Shown piece by piece: positions 8,324 to 14,668 of a DNA stretch of 25,181 bases. The DNA lies in the NCBI GenBank assembly GCA_009698045.1, contig WLRE01000010.1, forward strand, positions 1 to 25,181, written 5' to 3'. A program made the position numbers and the translations under genes. Position 1 is the first letter of the stretch. Every line of letters begins with the position of its first letter. Below the pieces are notes generated by a model, which did no database searches, had not been told where the DNA came from, and saw only the letters and a list, made by a program, of their open reading frames with translations. The DNA is from Actinomycetota bacterium (lineage in GTDB: Bacteria > Actinomycetota > Actinomycetes > Nanopelagicales > Nanopelagicaceae).

Positions 8324-9325
8324 GTGGTTCGTGTTGGTATTAATGGTTTTGGTCGTATCGGTCGCAACTTCTTTCGTGCCGTTCTTACTTCAGGCGCGGA
8401 TATCGAAATCGTCGGCGTTAACGACTTAACAGATATCGCAACTCTTGCTCATCTCCTTAAGTATGACTCCATCTTGGGTCGCTTAGGACTGCCGGTCTCA
8501 CATTCAGATAACTCCATCACTGTTGGCGGAAAGACATTTCGCGTCTTTGCAGAGAAGGATCCAGCAAATCTGCCATGGGGCGAAGTTAAGGCAGATATCG
8601 TTATTGAATCTACTGGTTTCTTCACCAAGGCAGCAGATGCCAAGAAGCACATCACCGGCGGAGCTAAGAAAGTCATTATTTCTGCGCCAGCAACAGATGA
8701 AGACATCACCATAGTTATGGGTGTCAACGATATGGATTACGACGCTGCGGTTCACAACGTCATCTCTAATGCATCCTGTACCACTAACTGCCTTGCACCC
8801 ATGGCAAAGGTTTTGGATGAGGAATTCGGAATCATTCGCGGTCTCATGACCACTATTCACGCTTATACAAATGACCAGGCGCTCTTGGATCAGCCACACA
8901 AGGATCTGCGCCGCGCACGCGCCGCTGCAATCTCAATTGTTCCTAGTTCAACCGGTGCCGCTAAGGCGATCTCACTTGTTCTGCCTAACCTCAAGGGCAA
9001 ACTAGATGGGTTCGCGATGCGCGTTCCAGTTCCTACCGGCTCTGCCACTGACCTCACTGTTGAACTCTCCAAGGAAGTAACTGCAGTAGAAGTTAACGCT
9101 GCTATTAAGAAGGCAGCTGAAGGCTCTCTTAAGGGTTACCTGACTTATACCGAAGACCCAATTGTCTCTGCCGATATCGTGACTGATCCAAGTTCATGCG
9201 TCTTTGATGCTGGACTCACTAAGGCAATCGGCTCGACCGTAAAAGTTGTCGGTTGGTATGACAACGAGTGGGGTTATTCCAACCGCCTAGTAGACCTCGT
9301 CGGTCTTGTCGGAAAGAAGCTCTAA
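8324..9325 (+). CDS. gap: Glyceraldehyde-3-phosphate dehydrogenase, type I, NAD-dependent
   Basis: 333 residues. It oxidises glyceraldehyde-3-phosphate to 1,3-bisphosphoglycerate in glycolysis, and reverses in gluconeogenesis. The Rossmann motif INGFGRIGRNFFRA begins at residue 6. D34 in GVND points to NAD rather than NADP. The catalytic SNASCTTNCLAP has nucleophile C152, and H179 in TTIHAYTNDQ activates it. The C-terminal WYDNEWGYSNRLVDL is typical. The start is GTG 8324 with GCAGG at 8313-8317 as ribosome site. It is the first gene of gap-pgk-tpiA-secG; pgk follows after eight bases. Regulation probably acts in the 132-base upstream gap. Confidence 0.98.
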   Translation: MVRVGINGFGRIGRNFFRAVLTSGADIEIVGVNDLTDIATLAHLLKYDSILGRLGLPVSHSDNSITVGGKTFRVFAEKDPANLPWGEVKADIVIESTGFFTKAADAKKHITGGAKKVIISAPATDEDITIVMGVNDMDYDAAVHNVISNASCTTNCLAPMAKVLDEEFGIIRGLMTTIHAYTNDQALLDQPHKDLRRARAAAISIVPSSTGAAKAISLVLPNLKGKLDGFAMRVPVPTGSATDLTVELSKEVTAVEVNAAIKKAAEGSLKGYLTYTEDPIVSADIVTDPSSCVFDAGLTKAIGSTVKVVGWYDNEWGYSNRLVDLVGLVGKKL

Positions 9326-9333
9326 CCTCCCGA

Positions 9334-10518
9334 ATGAATATCAATTCACTTGAAGGGTTGGATGTAAGGGGCAAGCGAGCTTTGCTTCGCTGCGACCTTA
9401 ATGTTCCGATTAAAGATGGCGTGATCGCCGATGATGGTCGGATTCGCGCATCTCTTCCGACAATCCAATATCTCATTAGCCAAGGTGCTTCGGTAGTAAT
9501 AATGGCGCATCTTGGCCGACCAAAGGGGGAGCGCAAGCCAGAACTCTCCTTAGCTCCCGTTGCAAAACGACTCGGAGAACTTCTCGGGCAGGAAATCGGA
9601 TTCTCTTCAGCTATTCGCGGGGCAGGCACAGCCGTTGCCACTCTCAATGCTGGTGATGTTCTACTCCTAGAAAATATTAGATTTGAAGCAGCCGAAACAA
9701 GTAAAGATGATTCGGAACGATTGGATCTTGCACGGGAACTAGCATCATATGCAGATTGTTTCATCAGCGATGGATTTGGTGCTGTGCATCGCAAGCACGC
9801 ATCTGTTTATGATGTTGCGCAACTGTTACCGCACGCTGCTGGCTACTTGGTACTTGCAGAAGTTGAAGTTCTTAAGAGATTGACGGATTCACCAGAGCGC
9901 CCATATGGGGTAGTACTTGGGGGAGCGAAGGTCTCTGACAAAATTGGTGTTATCTCTAATCTGCTCGATAAGGTAAATATTCTTGCCATTGGCGGCGGAA
10001 TGCTCTTCACATTCCTAGCGGCGCAAGGAAAGGAGATCGGCGCATCCCTCGTGGAAACCGACCTTATTCCCACGGTCAAAGAATTGTTGGAGCGCGCAAA
10101 AAAGCTTGGAGTCACCATCCTGCTTCCCACCGACATTGTCGTTGCGCCGGAGTTTAAAGTTGATGCCCCACCAACAGTTGTTAGCGCTGATTCAATTCCG
10201 ATGGATCAGATGGGTCTAGATATCGGTCCAGTTACAGCGACAACATTTGCCACAGCCATCGCAGAGTGTAAAACGGTTTTTTGGAATGGTCCGATGGGAG
10301 TCTTTGAATTTCCAAATTTCGCGCACGGAACTCAAGTTGTAGCAGATGGCCTCACCAAAGTTTCCGGAATCTCGGTGGTAGGTGGCGGCGACTCAGCTGC
10401 TGCAGTGCGAAAATTAGGGTTCCAAGATTCACAATTTGGGTATATTTCGACCGGTGGTGGCGCTTCCTTAGAGTATCTCGAAGGTAAAGAACTTCCGGGA
10501 TTAACAGCTTTACTTTAA
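9334..10518 (+). CDS. pgk: Phosphoglycerate kinase
   Basis: 394 residues from ATG 9334. It transfers phosphate from 1,3-bisphosphoglycerate to ADP. Motifs in order: RCDLNVPIKDG (substrate-binding, N-domain), HLGRPKGE, GDVLLLENIRF, GGAKVSDKIGVI (nucleotide-binding hinge), FWNGPMGVFE and GGGDSAAAVRKLG in the C-domain. The open frame extends upstream into gap (to 9268), but that part is not family-like. ATG 9334, eight bases after the gap stop, gives the standard N-terminus. No strong Shine-Dalgarno is seen, so coupling to gap termination is likely. tpiA follows after 27 bases. Confidence 0.98.
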   Translation: MNINSLEGLDVRGKRALLRCDLNVPIKDGVIADDGRIRASLPTIQYLISQGASVVIMAHLGRPKGERKPELSLAPVAKRLGELLGQEIGFSSAIRGAGTAVATLNAGDVLLLENIRFEAAETSKDDSERLDLARELASYADCFISDGFGAVHRKHASVYDVAQLLPHAAGYLVLAEVEVLKRLTDSPERPYGVVLGGAKVSDKIGVISNLLDKVNILAIGGGMLFTFLAAQGKEIGASLVETDLIPTVKELLERAKKLGVTILLPTDIVVAPEFKVDAPPTVVSADSIPMDQMGLDIGPVTATTFATAIAECKTVFWNGPMGVFEFPNFAHGTQVVADGLTKVSGISVVGGGDSAAAVRKLGFQDSQFGYISTGGGASLEYLEGKELPGLTALL

Positions 10519-10545
10519 TTTTCATCGTCCATCAAAGGAGCTCGA

Positions 10546-11325
10546 ATGCGCAAGCCACTCATCGCAGGTAACTGGAAGATGAACCTCAATCACCTCGAAG
10601 CAATTGCGGTCACCCAGAAACTTTCGTACTCACTCGATGATAAAGACTTTGATGCGGTTGATGTACTGGTAATTCCACCTTTTACTGATATTCGTTCGGT
10701 ACAGACCCTCATTGACGGTGATCGTCTGCGACTCGTATATGGAGCGCAGGATCTTTCGCCTGATGCGAGCGGCGCATTTACTGGCGATATTTCCGGTTCG
10801 ATGCTGCACAAATTAGGTTGCTCTTTCGTTGTTGTTGGGCACTCTGAACGCCGTGCAATTCACAACGAGACCGATGAACTATGCAATCGCAAGATTAAGG
10901 CTGCTCTTGTTAATGAGCTCACTCCAATTCTCTGTATTGGTGAGGAACTCGCAGTTCGCGAATCTGGCAATCAAGTTGACCATGTTCTCGCCCAATTGCG
11001 TGGCGGCTTAAAGAATTTGCATAAGCCTGATTTGAAGAAGATCGTTTTTGCTTACGAGCCAGTCTGGGCAATCGGAACCGGTAAGACTGCCACACCCGAG
11101 GATGCGCAAGAAGTATGCGCCGCCATCCGAACTGAGTTAGCCAAAATTGGCAGCGATGAAATTGCCCAGGCGGCACGAATCCTCTACGGCGGCTCCGTGA
11201 AATCTGCAAATATCGTTGAAATCATGAAACAGGCCGATGTAGATGGCGTCCTTGTGGGAGGAGCCAGCCTAGATCCAGAGGAATTTGCTCGAATTGCTAA
11301 GTTCCATCGGGTGGCAACGGCTTAA
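10546..11325 (+). CDS. tpiA: Triosephosphate isomerase
   Basis: 259 residues. It interconverts dihydroxyacetone phosphate and glyceraldehyde-3-phosphate. Active-site residues are visible: N9 and K11 in AGNWKMNLN, H99 in VVGHSERR, and E171 in AYEPVWAIGTGKTATPEDA, where the phosphate-gripping loop 6 follows. YGGSVK and GVLVGGASL near the C-terminus bind the phosphate. A strong ribosome site, AAAGGAG (10534-10540), lies five bases before the ATG, so it is translated independently of pgk. It belongs to the conserved actinobacterial gap-pgk-tpiA-secG run. Confidence 0.98.
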   Translation: MRKPLIAGNWKMNLNHLEAIAVTQKLSYSLDDKDFDAVDVLVIPPFTDIRSVQTLIDGDRLRLVYGAQDLSPDASGAFTGDISGSMLHKLGCSFVVVGHSERRAIHNETDELCNRKIKAALVNELTPILCIGEELAVRESGNQVDHVLAQLRGGLKNLHKPDLKKIVFAYEPVWAIGTGKTATPEDAQEVCAAIRTELAKIGSDEIAQAARILYGGSVKSANIVEIMKQADVDGVLVGGASLDPEEFARIAKFHRVATA

Positions 11326-11343
11326 CCCCTTCCGCTCAGGCGG

Positions 11344-11349
11344 TATCCT
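11344..11349 (+). promoter_or_regulatory. Weak candidate -10 box before secG
   Basis: TATCCT sits in the 62-base tpiA-secG gap, directly after a small CCGC-TCAG-GCGG hairpin (11332-11343). It could give secG an internal promoter with a leader of roughly 30 bases. There is no convincing -35 box, and secG is probably also transcribed with tpiA. Confidence 0.2.
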
Positions 11350-11387
11350 TAACCTCTTACCGTTCGCCACTGTTTTAGGAGTCTTAC

Positions 11388-11621
11388 GTGATTTTTGCCC
11401 TATCGCTACTTCTGGTTATCACCAGCGTTCTGATGATTCTCTTGGTACTTCTCCATAAAGGTAAAGGCAGTGGCCTATCTGATCTATTCGGCGGAGGAAT
11501 TTCCTCAAACTACGGCGGTTCATCGGTCGTAGAACGTAACCTTGACCGCATCACCATCGTTGCTGGCGGACTGTGGTTTGCCACCGTTGTCGCATTAAGC
11601 CTTCTTCTTAAGACTGCTTAA
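11388..11621 (+). CDS. secG: Preprotein translocase subunit SecG
   Basis: 77 residues. SecG is the small accessory subunit of the SecYEG channel in the cytoplasmic membrane. Two hydrophobic segments (about 1-20 and 53-74) flank a cytoplasmic loop with LLHKGKGSGLSDLFGGG, the most conserved part of the family. The start is GTG 11388 with TAGGAG at 11376-11381. Its place after tpiA is the conserved actinobacterial position. The stop codon lies inside the loop of a terminator hairpin (11605-11637), which closes the glycolytic operon. Confidence 0.95.
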   Translation: MIFALSLLLVITSVLMILLVLLHKGKGSGLSDLFGGGISSNYGGSSVVERNLDRITIVAGGLWFATVVALSLLLKTA

Positions 11622-11637
11622 TCTTAGGAATTTTTTT
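11605..11637 (+). terminator. Intrinsic terminator closing gap-pgk-tpiA-secG
   Basis: A nine-pair stem is formed by TTCTTAAGA (11605-11613) and TCTTAGGAA (11622-11630), with one G-U wobble, around an eight-base loop that contains the secG stop codon. Seven T residues follow at 11631-11637. The stem is AU-rich but the geometry is classical. It separates secG from rbpA, so rbpA needs its own promoter. Confidence 0.75.
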
Positions 11638-11688
11638 AGAAGATTTTTCGTTCCGTATCTATTGAGAATTACTAAGTAAGGAGTTCAT

Positions 11689-12024
11689 ATGGGTAGCGCA
11701 ATCCGCGGTAGTCGTGTCGGCGCAGGACCAATGGGCGAGGCCGAGCGTGGCGAGGCGATTCCAAGATTCCGAGTCTCTTACTGGTGCGCCAATGGCCATG
11801 AGACAACGCCTTCATTTGCTCAAGACGGAACAGTTCAGATTCCTGAGGAGTGGGATTGTCCTCGTTGCGGTTATCCAGCCGGGTTAAACAAAGATAAGCC
11901 GCCACTTCCAACGAAGAACGAACCATATAAAACTCACTTAGCATATGTAAAAGAGCGACGCACAGAGGCCGAAGCAGCAAAGATTCTTGCGGATGCTCTT
12001 TCAGCCCTTCGTGGTGAGGATTAA
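11689..12024 (+). CDS. rbpA: RNA polymerase-binding protein RbpA
   Basis: 111 residues. RbpA binds the housekeeping sigma factor and stabilises the open promoter complex; it is confined to actinobacteria. The N-terminal basic part has IRGSRVGAGPMGEAERGEA. The core domain carries C33, H37, C57 and C60 (YWCANGHE and DCPRCG), a zinc-ribbon-like set. The C-terminal sigma-interaction domain is YKTHLAYVKERR at 80-91. ATG 11689 follows AAGGAG (11678-11683). A terminator before it (11605-11637) and a hairpin after it (12051-12099) suggest a single-gene unit. Its stop codon overlaps that of the convergent pgi. Confidence 0.98.
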   Translation: MGSAIRGSRVGAGPMGEAERGEAIPRFRVSYWCANGHETTPSFAQDGTVQIPEEWDCPRCGYPAGLNKDKPPLPTKNEPYKTHLAYVKERRTEAEAAKILADALSALRGED

Positions 12025-13568
12025 GACCTCACAGCTTCTAACAACTCGTGAATACCCGCTCTTCGATTCTTCAGATGGAATCGGATGAGCGGGTATTTTC
12101 TTGTTGATAGTGCTTGGCCATCGCCGAGAACCTGCGCCATCAATAAGGTATGAAACCCATAGTTCCGGCCTGGGATTGCAATATCAAAATCCGATTCTCC
12201 AGATATCTGAATAAATGCACCATTCTGTTGGCCACCCTTATGAAACTGACCAGTGGAATGGAGGAAGCGTGGACCCCATCCGAAGGTAGTGGGTTTGTTT
12301 GTTCGCTCCGCGATTAGTGTGCGAATACTAAGAATCTCATCATCTAATCCGCGTGCAAGATATGCCATTGCCGCAAAGTAATAGTTGTCCTGGATAAGAA
12401 AATTGGAGATGATCTCCGAAAGATTTGTACCTTTGATATCTCCATAAACCGAAATATTTTCACTTTCAAATTCAGGAGCAGGGGAGTGCACCTTTCCATC
12501 CTTCCAAGTACTTAATAGAGAACCTGTACGCTCTTTTGCCTCAGTAACATTTGGCTGATTGAATGGATCGATAGCTAAGGCGCGGCTGAGAAGTGCTGTT
12601 ATCCATTCCCAGAGGATGAACTGTTCACCCAGTGAGGCATCGATGATTAGGTCCGCTGAATTACCCGTGAAGGCAACAGTAAAGATTCGACCACCGACCG
12701 GTGCGTGCGCCCCCTCGATAACTACGGGAACACGGCCCGTTTCATTCTTCCCGGTTGATTCAGCTACTAGTTGTTCGATCCAGTCAGAGATGCCGGGAAG
12801 TAGTGAACCCTGGTCATAGAAGGCGATAGCTTCTTCGGTGCATTCAAAGAGGATTGTGGCGATGTTGATCGCTGCAGAATCATTCGAGGTAAAGGTCTGC
12901 GCCGCAGCTTCGGCGTCATCCAGAAGTACGGAGACATCAACTCCCATCAGAGCCGCAGGCACTAACCCGAAAGCAGTGAGTGCGCTGTAACGTCCTCCTA
13001 CATGTGGATCAGCATTGATAGTTCTTAAGCCAAGAGCGCGGGCTTCGCTATCGAGCGGAGAACCAGGATCTGTTATAACAACCATATGGTCAGCTAGATT
13101 TAAACCAGCCGCAATAATTTGTTCGGCGAAGTATGAGCGCTGTGAAGCAGTTTCAATCGTTGAACCGGATTTAGAGCCAACGACAACCACAGTGGAAGTT
13201 AAATCAGCAGGCAGCGCGGCCGCGATCTGTGCTGGATCAGTTGAGTCGAGAACTGTTAGTTTTTTCTCATAGTGCTTGGCGATAACTTCTGGCGCAAGCG
13301 AGGATCCACCCATTCCACAGAGGATGATGTTGGTGAGATTGGTGCTGCGCGCCCATGCCGAAAGGGCGTCGAGTTCGGGGAGTAGATCACGAGAAGTAAC
13401 TGGAAGGTCGATCCAATTGAGACGAATTGCAGCCTCGGCCGCAGCAGCCTCGCCCCAGAGCGAAGCCTCCTTGCGAGCGAGTTTGGGAGCACAGGTCAAT
13501 AGATCTTTATAAGTTGCTGAGTCTCTATTCAAACTTGTCAGAGCTGGACCACGAAGTGCAATGGTCAT
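12021..13568 (-). CDS. pgi: Glucose-6-phosphate isomerase
   Basis: 515 residues from the ATG at 13568-13566. It interconverts glucose-6-phosphate and fructose-6-phosphate. It has two SIS sugar-isomerase domains: CGMGGSSLAPEV (84-95) and VGSKSGSTIETASQ (130-143) bind the phosphate. DPHVGGRYSALTAFGL is at 187-202, ESTGKNETGR at 270-279 holds the catalytic glutamate region, and LHSTGQFHKGG at 437-446 the ring-opening histidine region. These motifs resemble the form found in fused transaldolase-isomerase proteins more than the E. coli enzyme. The frame could extend to 13607, but the ATG chosen overlaps the tal stop as ATGA. The 3' end carries, antisense, the likely rbpA terminator. Confidence 0.95.
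   Translation of the reverse strand: MTIALRGPALTSLNRDSATYKDLLTCAPKLARKEASLWGEAAAAEAAIRLNWIDLPVTSRDLLPELDALSAWARSTNLTNIILCGMGGSSLAPEVIAKHYEKKLTVLDSTDPAQIAAALPADLTSTVVVVGSKSGSTIETASQRSYFAEQIIAAGLNLADHMVVITDPGSPLDSEARALGLRTINADPHVGGRYSALTAFGLVPAALMGVDVSVLLDDAEAAAQTFTSNDSAAINIATILFECTEEAIAFYDQGSLLPGISDWIEQLVAESTGKNETGRVPVVIEGAHAPVGGRIFTVAFTGNSADLIIDASLGEQFILWEWITALLSRALAIDPFNQPNVTEAKERTGSLLSTWKDGKVHSPAPEFESENISVYGDIKGTNLSEIISNFLIQDNYYFAAMAYLARGLDDEILSIRTLIAERTNKPTTFGWGPRFLHSTGQFHKGGQQNGAFIQISGESDFDIAIPGRNYGFHTLLMAQVLGDGQALSTRKYPLIRFHLKNRRAGIHELLEAVRS
12051..12099 (+). terminator. Likely rbpA terminator embedded in the 3' end of pgi
   Basis: An 11-base perfect arm pair, AATACCCGCTC (12051-12061) and GAGCGGGTATT (12087-12097), encloses a second pair, CGATTC (12064-12069) and GAATCG (12078-12083), with an eight-base loop. 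On the + strand it is followed by TTTTCTTGTTG. It lies 27 bases after the rbpA stop. On the - strand there is no T-run after the hairpin, so it points in the rbpA direction. It falls in pgi codons about 491-506. Confidence 0.75.
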
Positions 13569-14653
13569 CCAATAACCGCCGCCACATTTGCAAGGAGCTC
13601 GTTCCAAGCTTTCTGAAATCCCAATACGGCTGCATCTTCAAGAGCTGCAGTTATATGGTCAATATCCACGCCAGCCTCCGCCAAGGATTTGAAAATTACA
13701 TGAGCGGCGGGAATTTCAGAGGTGATGGTGTCGCCTCGAACAATTCCATGTGCACGAACTTCATCAAGCGTGCCTTCTGGCATGGTGTTCACGGTGTTTG
13801 CTGCAACTAACTCAACGACATAACGAGTCGTGTTGTAGCTCTTATCTTTAACGCCCGTCGATGCCCAGAGCGGACGTTGATAGTTTGCGCCTTTTGCGGC
13901 CAGGCTCTTCCATCGTTGCGAACGAGTAGTGTTCAAAAAGGCTTCATAGGCTAAATGTGCATTTGCTATCGCCGCTGTGCCGCGAAGCTCGGAACCGGGA
14001 TGATGATCATCGAGTTGCTTATCCACCTCTGTATCGATGCGACTCACGAAGAAAGAGGCGACCGAATGAATATCAGATAGTGGCAGACCGTTCCCTAGTC
14101 GACGCTCGAGACCACGGAGATAGGCATCCGAGACGGCTACATATCGTTCAACCGAGAAGATAAGCGTGACATTTATGCTGATACCGCGCGCTGTAAGTTC
14201 TTCAATCGCCGGAAGTCCTGCGATTGTGGCTGGAACCTTAATAAGAACATTGGGGCGGTTAACAATCTCGTGGAGTGCGAGTGCGCGAGCAATAGTGCCT
14301 TGCGTGTCATAGGCCAGATCTGGCTCCACCTCGATGGATACCCTTCCATCTACTCCGGAGCTCGCTTGGTAGGTATCAAGAAAGAGATCGCATGCTGCTC
14401 TAACATCATCGGTAGTCAGTCTCGTGACTATTTGAGCTATGGATGCGCCATCGGCGGAGAGCGACTTAATATCTGCAGAATATTTCTCAGATTTAGAGAT
14501 CGCTGATGAGAAAATGCTCGGGTTCGTTGTTACACCGACGACATGTGAAGAGGCAATCAATTGCGCAAGTGAACCACTCTCCAGGCGCTCTCGAGATAAA
14601 TCGTCGAGCCAAATAGCTAATCCCGAATTGGAGAGTTCTTGTAAAGCTGACAT
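13565..14653 (-). CDS. tal: Transaldolase (actinobacterial/mycobacterial type)
   Basis: 362 residues. It moves a dihydroxyacetone unit between sedoheptulose-7-phosphate and glyceraldehyde-3-phosphate in the non-oxidative pentose phosphate pathway. VGVTTNPSIFSSAI (39-52) and VSIEVEPDLAYDT (105-117) are family signatures. K139 in RPNVLIKVPAT is the Schiff-base lysine, and the later LWASTGVKDKSYN block is also typical. The start at 14653 is preceded by AGGA (complement of 14659-14662). It lies 15 bases after tkt and its TGA overlaps the pgi ATG by four bases. In some bacteria tal and pgi are fused; here they are separate but coupled. Confidence 0.97.
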   Translation of the reverse strand: MSALQELSNSGLAIWLDDLSRERLESGSLAQLIASSHVVGVTTNPSIFSSAISKSEKYSADIKSLSADGASIAQIVTRLTTDDVRAACDLFLDTYQASSGVDGRVSIEVEPDLAYDTQGTIARALALHEIVNRPNVLIKVPATIAGLPAIEELTARGISINVTLIFSVERYVAVSDAYLRGLERRLGNGLPLSDIHSVASFFVSRIDTEVDKQLDDHHPGSELRGTAAIANAHLAYEAFLNTTRSQRWKSLAAKGANYQRPLWASTGVKDKSYNTTRYVVELVAANTVNTMPEGTLDEVRAHGIVRGDTITSEIPAAHVIFKSLAEAGVDIDHITAALEDAAVLGFQKAWNELLANVAAVIG

Positions 14654-14668
14654 GTGCGTCCTATCTCT

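Noticed and set aside
9268..9333. Upstream extension of the pgk frame by 22 codons inside gap
   Set aside because: The extra residues are basic and unlike any phosphoglycerate kinase N-terminus. They overlap the conserved gap C-terminus, and ATG 9334 gives the standard start.
9219..9794. 191-codon open frame on the minus strand opposite gap/pgk
   Set aside because: It lies antisense to well-identified enzymes, has a low-complexity Ser/Arg-rich product and no ribosome site. It is a shadow of codon bias.
11332..11343. Hairpin CCGC-TCAG-GCGG after tpiA as a terminator
   Set aside because: The stem is four base pairs with no T-run after it, and secG normally continues this operon.
13569..13607. 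Upstream extension of pgi (13 codons) into tal
   Set aside because: The residues are not family-like, and ATG 13568 forms an ATGA overlap typical of this window.
13945..13952. TAGGCT on the + strand within tal (and another near 14780 in tkt) as antisense promoters
   Set aside because: The hexamer is expected several times by chance in 25 kb, and nothing on that strand follows it.
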